From PALSA-350 sp963794165 (lineage in GTDB: Bacteria; Acidobacteriota; Terriglobia; Terriglobales; Acidobacteriaceae), in the NCBI GenBank assembly GCA_963794165.1, contig CAWCCT010000007.1:310001-374000 (forward strand): a DNA stretch of 64,000 bases, in the 5' to 3' direction. Position numbers and translations under genes: made by a program. Below, piece after piece: positions 38,280 through 47,706 of the stretch; position 1 is the first letter of the stretch, and each line of letters begins with the position of its first letter. The notes under the pieces were generated by a model. That model had not been told where the DNA came from. It ran no database searches and saw only the letters and a program-made list of their open reading frames with translations.

Positions 38280-39266
38280 TTATTGCGATACCTGCGGGAA
38301 AGGCCTGCCCGAATTTTGCGTGGCGTAAACCATTTGCTTCACTTCGACCTGCTCCATATCAAGAGGAAATTCATGGGCCAGGCGCGCCTCGGGGTTGTCG
38401 AATTTGATCGAGGTTTTGTAAAGCTCAAAGTGGCCATCGCCGGCGTATGGTTTTGCGCGGTCGCACAAAGCCTTCATCTCTGCTGCTGAAAGCGGGGTAA
38501 GGTTTTGCGCGATGTGTAGATTTTGTTCGAGGATTGGTAATTCCGAAACCCCGGAGATGGTGGTGGCCACCGGCAAGCTCATTGCATAACGCAGTAATTC
38601 TTCCGCGGTGAAGACCCCCCGTTGCACCGGCTCGCCGTGACCCCCAATGGGTTTCATGCCCAAGGGAGCAATGCCACGGTTGGTCAGCACTGGCAGCACT
38701 TTCTTCTCAAAAGAAAAGAAGTTGGCGTCGAATGGGTTGAGCGGCATCTGCACCGCGTCGAAAGGAAACCCGGTGTTCAGCATGGCGAGATGAATGTCCG
38801 GATCCTTGTGTCCGCTAAACCCTACGAACCGCACCTTGCCTTGCTGTTTGGCTTTGTGCAGGGCTTCGGCCGCGCCATTGGGGCGAATAAAGAGCTCAGG
38901 ATCATTCTGGAAAGTCACACCGTGAATCTGCCACAGATCCAGGTGGTCGGTCTGCAACCGCCGCAGTGACTGTTCCAGCATCTGCATAGCTAGCGAAGCA
39001 TCCCGGCCATGGGTGCAGACCTTGGTCATAAGGAAAGCGCGATCGCGTATACCGCGAAGGCCTTTCCCCAGCCAGTCTTCTGACTTTCCCCGGTTGTATT
39101 CCCAGCAGCAATCGTAGAAAGTGATGCCGCCGTCCATTGCGCGATGGACGATTTCGACTGCGGTTGCCTCGTCCTTAGCAGCACCCAGGTGGTGGCCACC
39201 GAGGCCGAGCGCGGAAATCTTTACATCGGTCTTGCCGAAGTTGCGAAGGGGGATCATTGAGGTCAC
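38280..39266 (-). CDS. Aldo/keto reductase, cytoplasmic paralogue
   Basis: A 328-residue reductase without a signal peptide, close to the downstream Tat-exported one: LGLGGHHLGAA, FYDCCWEYNRG, AFLMTKVCTHG and DLWQIHGV give the full tetrad. The shared KPIGGHGEPV / KSMGGSGEMI segments show that they are recent paralogues. The pair may act on the same compound on two sides of the membrane; this is inferred from position only. Confidence 0.88.
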   Translation of the reverse strand: MTSMIPLRNFGKTDVKISALGLGGHHLGAAKDEATAVEIVHRAMDGGITFYDCCWEYNRGKSEDWLGKGLRGIRDRAFLMTKVCTHGRDASLAMQMLEQSLRRLQTDHLDLWQIHGVTFQNDPELFIRPNGAAEALHKAKQQGKVRFVGFSGHKDPDIHLAMLNTGFPFDAVQMPLNPFDANFFSFEKKVLPVLTNRGIAPLGMKPIGGHGEPVQRGVFTAEELLRYAMSLPVATTISGVSELPILEQNLHIAQNLTPLSAAEMKALCDRAKPYAGDGHFELYKTSIKFDNPEARLAHEFPLDMEQVEVKQMVYATQNSGRPFPQVSQ

Positions 39267-39360
39267 ACGTAAGTAGATGCAAGTTCACTCGCGATCTGGC
39301 GCCACCGGCGGTATATGTGGCGTTTACGGCATCAAGAAGGAATGAGCCGGACGAGACCCT

Positions 39361-39424
39361 GGTTCCCTCACGAAGGCCGGGTGCCCCACATCTCGCTCGT
39401 TTTTCGCGAGATGTGGGATACCAC
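39361..39424 (+). repeat. Family B palindrome, single arm
   Basis: One arm of the large family B element, with ggttccctcacgaaggccgg, then a hairpin of cccacatctcgc / gcgagatgtggg around tcgtttt. A further 50 bases match the centre of the full copies (ccctctgactctcggttcac), and then the match stops, so this copy lost its second arm. Nothing else is recognised between 39267 and 39701. Confidence 0.75.
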
Positions 39425-39701
39425 TGCGTCTTCCCTCTGACTCTCGGTTCACCCGATGATGTCGAGGGAAAACTGTCAATCGGCAGTTCTCCGCTCCAGG
39501 CCCTCGTCGTTCTCACCGAAGAAGGACTGCAGATCGCGCACGAATGCAGTCAGGCATCGTGATTGGCATCATATGGCGCTTTCCATCCTCTGAAGCCCTC
39601 CGGTAGTCTCGGCCTTGTAGGCATCGATCTTCAAAAGGCAGCATTCGCTGGGTGAACGTCCTGTCAGGCGTCCGTCTTTCCCTACGGTAAGGAGGGCTCA
39701 C

Positions 39702-40121
39702 ATGGTGTCAGGAAGGTTGATTCCATTCGCAGAACCCACTGAACGCCACTCGAGGATCCTGGAACGGCCTCAAATCGTCGTGCAAATTGGCCGTGATGAC
39801 GAGCTGTTGCGTCTGCGGGCGCAGATCATCGGTGCTGCCGGCTATACCGTTCACTCCATGACCCCGGACCAGGCGGTGGGAGAGGTGCGCAAGGAACGGG
39901 AACCTCAAGTGTGGGTTTTTTGCCATACGCTTGAGTTTTATGAGCTGGCACTACTCGCAGTCGCCATTCGCAGTAGCCGGCCCGGCGATAAGCTGCTGCG
40001 GTTAACCGGCCTCGACGACATTACGCAAATGCCCGGCCTTTTCGATGGTCTGCTTGAGCCAGTCAGGAGCGTGGACGATTTGTTGCGCACAGTGGGTGAA
40101 CTGGCTATGCACTCAGCCTAG
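39702..40121 (+). CDS. Receiver-like protein without phosphoacceptor
   Basis: A 139-residue protein after a very strong site (aaggaggg). Residues 22-130 look like a CheY fold: QIVVQIGRDDELLRLRAQII for the first strand and helix and EPQVWVFCHTLEF where the phosphorylated Asp would lie, so the acidic pocket is lost. LEPVRSVDDLLRTVGEL resembles the last helix. It is convergent with a histidine kinase and lies in a signalling cluster. The family is inferred from pattern only. Confidence 0.6.
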   Translation: MVSGRLIPFAEPTERHSRILERPQIVVQIGRDDELLRLRAQIIGAAGYTVHSMTPDQAVGEVRKEREPQVWVFCHTLEFYELALLAVAIRSSRPGDKLLRLTGLDDITQMPGLFDGLLEPVRSVDDLLRTVGELAMHSA

Positions 40122-40131
40122 CTCTCATCGG

Positions 40132-40926
40132 TCAGGCCTGCGAGGTAAATCCCTCCTGTTCGACGGGAATTTCCAACGGGAGCGACACCGAAAAAGTGGT
40201 TCCCCGGTTTTCCCCGTGCGTACAACTATGCCAAAGGATTTTCCCACCATGTTTTTCGGCGATAGTTTTGCAAATCCATAGTCCTAGCCCATTGCCAGCT
40301 TCCGCTTTATCGCTCTGGAAAGCTTCGAACAATCTTGTCCGTAGGGGTGCGGGGATGCCTCGGCCATTGTCCGCAATGGTTAGCCGCGCATTGCCGTTTG
40401 CTTTGGACGCCCGCAAACGTACGCATAGCGTCCCGCCCGTGGGCAGAGCCTCTGCGGCGTTGCGCACAAGGTTCGATACCAGTTGCAGCAAGTCACCCGG
40501 ATAAACCGAAGCGAGAAGGATATCCGGCAGTTCTTTGCGCAGATGGATCTTCTTCTCTTCCAGCAATCCCGCTTGATAGCGCAAAGCCGCTTCCACCAGT
40601 GGAACTAAATCTTTCGTCTGTCTCCGCGGAGTGTCCCGAAAATAGGAAAGGGTCTGCCGGGCGATGTACTGGATGCGCACGAGCTGCTCTTCAATCTGCG
40701 CAGCATGGGCTCGCACGAGTTCGGGATGGTCTGCCTCTTTGGCGATGAGGTAGACAAGGTCGGCAATGGCCTGCGAAGGATTGTTGATTTCATGCATGAC
40801 CGACGCCGCGAGCCGGCCCGCCATCGCGAGCTTTTCCGACCGGCGAAGCGCCGTTTCCAGCCGGAGGGTTCGTTCGTCTCCACGCAGTTCGCGAGGTGGA
40901 ACGACGGGACCGGTTTCCTTCATCAT
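40132..40926 (-). CDS. Soluble histidine kinase
   Basis: About 264 residues from the Met at 40926; a longer start at 41019 would add an unrelated segment. It has no membrane helix. The H-box is AASVMHEINNPSQAIADL with the phosphorylated His, the N-box NLVRNAAEALPTGG, and the G boxes ADNGRGIPA and GNGLGLWI. It resembles the C-terminal kinase part often fused to CheB/CheR/PAS proteins, and it follows such a fusion gene here, so it may be its detached kinase output. Confidence 0.85.
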   Translation of the reverse strand: MMKETGPVVPPRELRGDERTLRLETALRRSEKLAMAGRLAASVMHEINNPSQAIADLVYLIAKEADHPELVRAHAAQIEEQLVRIQYIARQTLSYFRDTPRRQTKDLVPLVEAALRYQAGLLEEKKIHLRKELPDILLASVYPGDLLQLVSNLVRNAAEALPTGGTLCVRLRASKANGNARLTIADNGRGIPAPLRTRLFEAFQSDKAEAGNGLGLWICKTIAEKHGGKILWHSCTHGENRGTTFSVSLPLEIPVEQEGFTSQA

Positions 40927-41078
40927 CGTCAGGCCTTTTTGCGTCACGCTAAGTGTGAGGGGCTCATCGAGCCGCGGGTTGCCGTGCAAAGGCAAAATGG
41001 CCTTTATGTAAAAGTTCAAGACACTTGCGCTCGCCAGGGTTTTGACTGTGCGGAGCCATGGTTTGCCCCAGTCAACAA

Positions 41079-43791
41079 TTACTTTCGCCGGGACGATTTT
41101 CCGGCTTTTGCTTCGGGAGCTGGGCTCCCTTTTTTCCCTTTTCCCGCAGCTTTTCCGTCTACTCCATCCGTTGTTCCGGGGAAGCTTCCTACTTCGTTCA
41201 TCACACTGAGAACAACACCATCGATGCGGTTATCCATCGTCCGGTAGGGCACGATACGCAGAACGTACCACTTTCCATCGCTGTCCTGAACATGCAATTG
41301 CTGGGACTGAACTTGCTGGATCACCTCCAGCATATTCTGCTCCAGACTGCTCATATCGAGCTTTAGCCTTAGTCTCGGCATGGGCCGTCCGATGTCGCTT
41401 GAAGTGAGACCGAGCATAGCGCCTGCCTGCGGGGTGAAGCGGCGAACGCTGAGATCTGCCCCCACCATGACAATAGGCAAACTGACGCTATACAGCAGGT
41501 TGGTGAGGTCGTTGTTTAGCTGGGTGAGGAGCTCGTTGCGATGCTGCATCTCCTCGTTGACTGTATGTAGTTCTTCGTTGGCGGATTCCAGTTCCTCTTT
41601 TGAGGTCTGCAACTCTTCGTTTGTACTTTGCAGCTCTTCGTTGCCCGATTGAATCTCTTCATTGGCTGACTGCAGTTCCTCGTTTGTGCCTTCCTGCGAC
41701 TCGATGATGGACTGCAGGTATTCCCTTGTGGCGGCCAGCTCCTGCCGTAACTGGACAATTTGTCTTCCCAGGGAGGAGTGTTCGTCGGTATGAACCGGGT
41801 CAACCACGAGCGAGGTCCGCGGTGCGCTCGAGGAGAGCCCATCCTCCGCCGGAAGATCGCTCTCAAAAATGATCAGGAAGCTATGCTGCACCTGGGTAGG
41901 AACCTTGAAGGGAACTACCCGGATAGTTACGGTCTTCGTCTTTTCATCTTCTACGCGCACGTGCTGTCTTATGGCTTCAAAGCCTTGTTTGCGCGCTTCG
42001 TCGATCGCGCCCTGCAACTCGAATAGCAAACCGGGGCGAGCCATTTTGAGCAGATTCAGGCTAGCTTTTCCGGAAGGAAGCTCGAGAAAGGACGCGGTCC
42101 GCCCCCTGGTTTGCAGGATCTCCAAATGTTCGTTGATGAGCACCGCAGGCGGCACGTACCTTGCCAACAACAGGCGGTCGGCCTCTCGCTGCAACTCCAT
42201 GGGGATTTTTTGTATTTCGGGCGACTTGGATGGTGCCGTTGTTTTAGCGTCCATGGCCACGTGCTCCGGCTTGCCCACAGAAAACCCGAAGGCAACAGGA
42301 GCCGACACCAACCGCTTACGAAAAATCTTCTGTTTCTTGTCGGTCATTTCGAAGAGCTCCGAACCCGCACCCAGCAGGCCCTCGGTGCTTCCCAGCATGA
42401 GGAACCCGGTCGGATTCAATGCGTAATGAAAGATCGGTATTACCCTTTTTTGCAATGGTTGACTTAAGTAAATCATCACATTGCGGCAACTTACCAGATC
42501 CATGCGGGAGAAGGGCGGATCATTGAAGACATTTTGCGTGGAAAAAATGCAGTGATCGCGGATGTTCTTCTTGATCTGATAGCCGCCGTCCGCCTTATAA
42601 AAAAAGCGCCGCAGGCGTGCCGGCGTTACATCGGCTTCGATATTCTCCTTATAAACTCCGGCCCTGGCGCGTTGGATGGCGCTCTCGCTCAAGTCGGTGC
42701 CGAAGATCTGGATGGGAATATCTGCTCGTTCATCACCCAGAAACTCTACGATGGAGATCGCATGCGAGTAAGCCTCTTCGCCCGTCGAGCACCCCGGAAC
42801 CCAGATGCGGATGGGTCCGGACCCCGAGGTTCTCGCCTGCAGAATGGGAGGATAGACAATTTGCCTGAGGGCGGCGAACGCTTCTGGATTGCGAAAGAAA
42901 CTGGTCACATTGATCAGTAGATCCTGGTACAGGGAGTCCAGTTCGCCGCGGTCGCGATGCAGAAGGTTGGCATAATCCTTCATTGCATCAATCTTCTGCA
43001 GAGCCATGCGGCGTTGGATGCGGCGGCCAATCGTGGGCGATTTGTAGCCGGAGAAATCGACCGTGGTGGTGCGTCGCAGCAAACGGAATATCTGCTCCAA
43101 ATCGCTGTCGTCGCCCACCGGATGGGCCTCAGGGTTGAGACGATCCGCGATGTAAGGATGATGACGAATACGCGCAATCTCCTTAGCTATTCCCGCGGGC
43201 GTCAGGATAAAGTCGATACAACCAGAGGCGATGGCGCTCGCCGGCATGCCATCGTACTTGGCGGAGATTGGTTCCTGGGCGAAGGTAATGCCGGATTCGC
43301 CTTTGATGGCCTCCACACCCAGGGTGCCGTCGGACGCGGTCCCGGAGAGAATAACTGCAATAGCGTCGCTTCCGTGGGCGACAGCCAGCGATCGCAGGAA
43401 AGTATCGATGGTGGTATTCGCAGACTCTTTGCGGATCCCGGTTGCGCAGGTGCAGCACCCAGTGTTCTATGGTCATTTCGCAGTTGGGAGGAATGACGTA
43501 AACGTGATCCGGGGCCACCCGCATCCCGTCTGTGGCCTGCACGACCGGCAGGACGGTGGTGCGGGCCAGTATCTCAGCGACTTTGCTCTCCCGGGCGGGG
43601 TCCAGATGGAGCACCACGACATAAGCCATGCCCAGATGTGGCGATAGCTCCTTGAGAAAGATGGTCGCTGCTTCCAGGCCGCCGGCGGAAGCGCCAATTC
43701 CTACGATCGGGAAGCGAGCAGAGATATTTTGGGCAGCACTGGCCGGCTCTGAAGCTTCGATCTCTTGAGAGGAGGGCTTTTTGGCCGGCAT
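41079..43791 (-). CDS. CheB-CheR-PAS fusion protein, apparent frameshift
   Basis: A protein of about 900 residues in two frames. The N-terminal CheB methylesterase part has IVGIGASAGGLEA with the nucleophile Ser and, after the shift, SGTASDGTLGV and EPISAKYDGMPASAI. The shift is near 43427-43440 (LHLR then KESANTTIDTFLRSL in the other frame). The CheR domain follows, with VTSFFRNPEAF, WVPGCSTGEEAYS and CRNVMIYL. A long coiled coil rich in NEELQS repeats and a PAS domain (PIVMVGADLSVRRFTPQA) end the protein. No kinase domain is attached. The role is probably signal adaptation outside classical chemotaxis. Confidence 0.85.
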
Positions 43792-43943
43792 GATGCTCCT
43801 TCACTGCACCCTGGCCGCGGGGGCTGTCTTGTTTGAGAGAATACTCCTCCTGAGCAAGGAGCCCGGGCGGGGCGCAAGGGGTTTCGTTGGCAGCAGGCCT
43901 ATTAGCCGGTAAAGAGTCTGCGCGAGACTCGAATTTACCGGCC

Positions 43944-44324
43944 TCAGTCCCTAAGGAGTCCGTGTCATAGCAGGGTTTGACCAACAACAGCAACGGACGG
44001 GTGCCCCACGTTCCCCCGGATTTCCTGTCGAGCTTGTTGGCTCTGGCGAACTTCATGCGGCTTTCCTTACAGAAAGCCGCACACGCGAACCTGTCTGGTG
44101 CAGCGTGCAGGAAATCCGGGTCGCCCTAGCGTACGTGGGACGAAAACGATGGGCAAAGCCCACAATTGCTTTCTGTTCTATCAAGCCTGAAGTCCATTGC
44201 TGGGATTTGGAAAGCATTCGAAAAATATCATGATCGTCCCACGTACGCTGGGGCGAACGTGGGGCACCCGTCCGGTCCTGTTGTTGATCAAATCCTGCTA
44301 TGACACGGACTCCTAAGGGACTGA
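43944..44324. repeat. 381-bp nested palindromic element (family C with an inserted 106-bp unit)
   Basis: The outer arms (43944-44013 and 44255-44324) are about 70 bases each and some 90 percent complementary by eye; they start with tcagtccctaaggagtccgt. Inside, the family C hairpin at the left is interrupted by 44015-44120, a unit with perfect 13-base inverted ends (cccggatttcctg / caggaaatccggg), and the second half of the hairpin continues after it with gtacgtgggacg. A complete family C copy in reverse lies at 44236-44271. No coding frame is seen, so the whole 561-base gap is repeat. Confidence 0.75.
44015..44120. mobile_element. 106-bp MITE-like insertion with 13-bp perfect inverted ends
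   Basis: The unit has 13-base perfect terminal inverted repeats and an internal 9-bp hairpin, gcggctttc / gaaagccgc (44057-44080). Comparison with the uninterrupted copies (cacgttcgccccagcg) shows that it sits inside ttcgcc, with at most a two-base target duplication. It has no open frame. It is called a mobile element by structure only. Confidence 0.5.
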
Positions 44325-44352
44325 ATATCGACTCAGTGGGAAGCCTTGAGCC

Positions 44353-44844
44353 TCAGGCCAGCCGTTCGGAAGCCACCATGCTCGAGGATGGAATGGCAGT
44401 CATCTCCGGCGTGACCAATCCTGGCGGGTGATCAAGATCTGCAGAAGTCCAGGGATCCCGCAAACCCTGGGTGGTTAACAGGTCACATCGCTGCGTGAGC
44501 AATCGAATGGAGGCAGTAATCTGTTCGGTGAGCGCTTGGTTTGCACTTCTCAATGCGCGTGCCGTACGAATGCCTTCTCTGAGCGTGGAACGGGCCGCGC
44601 GGGAAGACTGGCTACGCTGGGATCCATTGGTTTCCAGGCTGCGGGCCGAGAAACGAGTCGCCAGCCACGCATCCACATCGCCGCGATAGAGCAGGACCGC
44701 ACTTTTTTGTGAAGCACCGTTTGGACGGCGGACCGGAAGTCCAAGGTGGCGTTCCCACCGCTGTACTGTCCGAACACCCTTTCCCAGATACTTGGCAATA
44801 TCCTTCCAGGACGACAGTACGGTGGAATCCTCTGAGATATTCAT
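44353..44844 (-). CDS. Small HTH DNA-binding protein
   Basis: A 163-residue protein. Residues 10-60 form a MerR/excisionase-like helix-turn-helix with SWKDIAKYLGKGVRTVQRWE and the wing LGLPVRRP, then AVLLYRGDVDAWL. This N-terminal type is common in acidobacteria, where it is often joined to other domains; here only a helical tail with ALRSANQALTEQI follows. It is divergent from a cheB gene. Probably a transcription regulator of the local signalling genes, by position. Confidence 0.75.
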   Translation of the reverse strand: MNISEDSTVLSSWKDIAKYLGKGVRTVQRWERHLGLPVRRPNGASQKSAVLLYRGDVDAWLATRFSARSLETNGSQRSQSSRAARSTLREGIRTARALRSANQALTEQITASIRLLTQRCDLLTTQGLRDPWTSADLDHPPGLVTPEMTAIPSSSMVASERLA

Positions 44845-45018
44845 CTCATCCTCCCCGAGCTAAGTCATTATAAACCCGGATGTTTTTCGTCGCCGTGGGC
44901 AGGATCATCGCGGCAAAGCTCAAGCCTTTCCGTTGCCATGAAAACCAACCGAAACGACGATAAATATAGACGATTTGCTGCGCAAAAAGTTGCTTGACAA
45001 GTATCCCGGAGACGCAGG

Positions 45019-46113
45019 GTGCACATCAGAGCAGACAAGAGGGTACATATCCGGGTGGAACATCGCGACATCGTCGTCATGGGAGCCTCTGCCGGCGGGC
45101 TGGAGGCTCTAAAAAAAATACTTGGCGGGCTGCCATCTGATCTGGAGGCAGCAGTCATGATTGTCCTGCACACGTCGAGCCATGCGAGAAGCCTCTTGCC
45201 CCAGATTCTCGAAAGAGCCGGGAACCTGCCCGTGTCTCATCCCAGCGATGGTGAGGCGATCGAGCGTGGGCGGGTGTACATCGCTCCTCCCGGCTTCCAT
45301 ATGATTGTTGAGAGCGGTGTCTTGCGGGTGCTGCAAGGGCCCCGCGAGAACCTGCATCGCCCGGCGATTGATCCTCTTTTCCGGTCGGCCGCAGCAGCTT
45401 ATGGCCCGCGGGTTATCGGGGTTATCTTAACCGGTCTGTTAGATGACGGAACTGCCGGGCTAATGGTGGTAAGCGCGAGCGGCGGCAAAGCGATTATCCA
45501 GAACCCTGAGACCGCCCTCTATTCAGGAATGCCCAGCAGCGCCCACCACCATGTACCGGATGCCCAGATTGCGAATCTCCAGGACATTCCGATACTGCTC
45601 TGGCAGCAGATCAGCAGCCCGCTGCCGGCTGCAACAAGCCGTCTCGGGAGCACCCCGTTAGGAGCGGCGAAAGAGACTCGGATTGTGGAGCTCGACATGA
45701 AAGAAATAAGCAGTGAGGAGCGTTTGGGGAGCCCTTCCCCTTTCGGATGTCCCGATTGCGGCGGAGTGCTTTGGGAAATTGAGCAGGAGGGTTTTCTCCG
45801 CTTTCGCTGTCGAGTGGGCCACGCTCTCACCGCCCAGTATCTTGGCGCGGAACAAAGGCATACGGTAGAAACCGCGCTTTGGGAGGCGCTACGGGCGTTG
45901 GAGGAAAGTGCCTCATTATACCGGCGGATGGCTGGACGGGCGACCAGGTCCCATCACCCGATTCCAGCGCAGCTGTACCAGGAGCGTGCTTCAAATACCG
46001 AAGCTAACTCGAGAATTTTGCGCGAGTTCCTGTTACGGGTGAATACCGCGGAAACCGTTGATCCCGACGATGCACCCCACTCCCTTGAGGAAACCCCGGA
46101 GAGCAGGGTTTAA
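45019..46113 (+). CDS. cheB: CheB-type methylesterase with C-terminal zinc-ribbon-like domain
   Basis: A 364-residue protein without a receiver domain. The methylesterase core has VVMGASAGGLEAL with the Ser nucleophile, LHTSSHARSLLPQIL with the His, and VILTGLLDDGTAGL with the Asp. Near residue 240 is a CPDCGG / FRCRVGHALTAQ segment, a zinc-binding-like tail known from receiver-less CheB proteins. GTG is the current start; a GTG 11 codons later is an alternative. A TTGACA at 44994-44999 may be its -35 box. No cheA, cheW or receptor gene is nearby. Confidence 0.85.
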   Translation: MHIRADKRVHIRVEHRDIVVMGASAGGLEALKKILGGLPSDLEAAVMIVLHTSSHARSLLPQILERAGNLPVSHPSDGEAIERGRVYIAPPGFHMIVESGVLRVLQGPRENLHRPAIDPLFRSAAAAYGPRVIGVILTGLLDDGTAGLMVVSASGGKAIIQNPETALYSGMPSSAHHHVPDAQIANLQDIPILLWQQISSPLPAATSRLGSTPLGAAKETRIVELDMKEISSEERLGSPSPFGCPDCGGVLWEIEQEGFLRFRCRVGHALTAQYLGAEQRHTVETALWEALRALEESASLYRRMAGRATRSHHPIPAQLYQERASNTEANSRILREFLLRVNTAETVDPDDAPHSLEETPESRV

Positions 46114-46127
46114 GCAACGGCTGCTGT

Positions 46128-46370
46128 TCATCCAGCGAGGTAATCGATGACAGGACCCATGGTGGAAGACACTGTGCGCCTCCTGTGGCACAGCGTGACC
46201 GCACCATTGGGTTCAAACTCAAAGTCGAACTCACCGTAGCAGCTTCCGCAGAGCCAGTAATGCTCCAGAGACGCAGGTGAATGAGTGGTGTGAACTGTTC
46301 TGATGACTCTTCCATCGCGGAGATAGTCAAGCCTCCTGCGACAAGCGGGATTAAAGCATTCGGTCAGCAT
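46128..46370 (-). CDS. Small zinc-ribbon-like hypothetical protein
   Basis: An 80-residue protein with two cysteine pairs, CFNPACRRRLDYLRDGRV and YWLCGSCYGEF, which can form a four-Cys zinc site. I do not recognise a named family, but the pattern looks like a compact zinc-ribbon. It is convergent with cheB. The composition and regular Cys spacing support a real gene. Confidence 0.65.
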   Translation of the reverse strand: MLTECFNPACRRRLDYLRDGRVIRTVHTTHSPASLEHYWLCGSCYGEFDFEFEPNGAVTLCHRRRTVSSTMGPVIDYLAG

Positions 46371-46594
46371 GTGTTTGCTCCGGGCTGGCGACCTTTTGCC
46401 CCAACTCCATTACGATGTGCATGCAGCTTGTATGCGTTGTCTAGAATTGTCACTGTTACGGTGCAGGGCGAGTTCGGAAAAACGGCAACCCCGGCTCTTG
46501 CGTAACGCATCGAAGCTTTTAGTGCTAGCCATTTCTGGCAATCCGAGCGCACGACACACCATCCAACACAACCAAGACGTCAAGGAGCAGTGCG

Positions 46595-47098
46595 ATGAAG
46601 GTTTTTTCCGCGAACATTCAGGATCTACGTACCCTTTACTTCAGCAATCTGAAAAAAGCGCTGGATATGGAGCAGAAGATCACAAAAGCCCTTCCGAACC
46701 TTATCGAGAAGGCTTCCGATCCCGAGCTGATTTCGGCTTTTGAAATTCACCTGCAAGAAACCAACGGCCATGTGGCCAAGGTGGAGCGGCTATTGCAGCG
46801 CAATATCGGTGAAACCGCGACCGAAACCTGCAAGGTTATCGGGGGGCTTACAACCGAGGCTTCCGACACCATCAAGGACGTCACAGATGCATCCATCAGA
46901 GACATCGCCCTCATCGGTGCGGCGCAGCAAGTGGAACACCATGAGATAGCTGTTTACGGAACGTTGCGGCGGTGGGCCGAGATACTGGGTCTTACCGAGG
47001 ACGCAGCCGTCCTTGAATCGATCGAAGAAGAAGAAGGGCACGCCGATGAACTGCTCAGCGAAATCGCTGAGCGGGTCAACTACCAGGCTGCTGCTTAG
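46595..47098 (+). CDS. Ferritin-like YciE/YciF-family protein (DUF892)
   Basis: A 167-residue four-helix protein. It opens with the family signature LRTLYFSNLKKALDMEQKI, then HLQETNGHVAKVERLL and, in the second half, VEHHEIAVYGTLRRWAE and EEEEGHADELLSEIAE with Glu/His metal-ligand candidates. Members are stress-induced in enterobacteria and related to ferritin-like proteins; the exact role is unknown. It stands alone, with a repeat element downstream. Confidence 0.88.
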   Translation: MKVFSANIQDLRTLYFSNLKKALDMEQKITKALPNLIEKASDPELISAFEIHLQETNGHVAKVERLLQRNIGETATETCKVIGGLTTEASDTIKDVTDASIRDIALIGAAQQVEHHEIAVYGTLRRWAEILGLTEDAAVLESIEEEEGHADELLSEIAERVNYQAAA

Positions 47099-47154
47099 TT
47101 GATCTCTTGAAAGGGTACGGGCTTTAGAGTCTGCGTGAGAACTCAATTTCCTCA

Positions 47155-47327
47155 CTGGTTCCCTCACCAAAGGCCGGGTGCCCCACATCTCGCTCGTTTT
47201 TCGCGAGATGTGGGATGCCACTGATGTTGACCATTAAGTCGAGAGTCAGAGGGAAGGTGCAGTGGTATCCCACATCTCGCGAAAAACGAGCGAGATGTGG
47301 GGCACCCGGCCTTGGTGAGGGAACCAG
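47155..47327. repeat. Full family B element (inverted pair), copy 1
   Basis: Two arms of about 66 bases in inverted orientation, each with the hairpin cccacatctcgc / gcgagatgtggg and the ends ctggttccctcacc / ggtgagggaaccag. A 40-base asymmetric centre (gaccattaagtcgagagtca) separates them. Related flanking bases (gagtctgcgtgagaac) lie 30 bases upstream, as in copy 2. It occupies the gap between the ferritin-like gene and a small basic protein gene. Confidence 0.8.
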
Positions 47328-47418
47328 TTCATACTCTTTAGCCCCTCAGGGTAGCTTCACCACCGCAACCCGAGCATCTCATTATCGTCCGCGAAAGCGG
47401 CGACTGAAAGAGAACTCT

Positions 47419-47607
47419 ATGGCAAAGTACGGAAAGGCAGCCGGTAAGAGCGTTAAGAGCGCCGTGCACCGGGAAAAGAGCGGGACGTTGAAATCAGGCA
47501 AGGGCGGTAAAGCCGGAACGGTGAAGAGCCGGAAACAGGCAATTGCGATCGGCTTGTCCGAGGCGCGCAAGAAGGGGGCTAAAGTACCCAAGAAGAAGTC
47601 TACTTAG
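47419..47607 (+). CDS. Small lysine-rich protein
   Basis: A 62-residue protein, about a quarter Lys (MAKYGKAAGKSVKSAVHRE, then SRKQAIAIGLSEARKKGAK). It starts at an ATG preceded by gaaagaga. The conserved-looking part RKQAIAIGLSEARKKG occurs in small bacterial proteins of the DUF6496 type, without known function; nucleic-acid binding is plausible from charge. A good terminator follows. Confidence 0.75.
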   Translation: MAKYGKAAGKSVKSAVHREKSGTLKSGKGGKAGTVKSRKQAIAIGLSEARKKGAKVPKKKST

Positions 47608-47623
47608 CTCTCAAGTTTAAAAA

Positions 47624-47679
47624 GAAACCGCAGCTTTTCTCCACGGCATCCCGGGTGGTAAAAACTGCGGTTTCGTTTT
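47624..47679 (+). terminator. Rho-independent terminator after the lysine-rich protein
   Basis: The 10-bp arms gaaaccgcag / ctgcggtttc, with a long loop, are followed by gtttt. It ends 28 bases before the UdgX gene starts and closes the small basic protein unit. Confidence 0.65.
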
Positions 47680-47706
47680 GCGCGAAAACTGCATCATAGA
47701 TGTGCA

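Noticed and set aside
44350..46113. Integrative element carrying the HTH and CheB genes
   Set aside because: There is no integrase, no direct repeats at the ends and no base-composition break; the palindromes nearby are of the dispersed kind.
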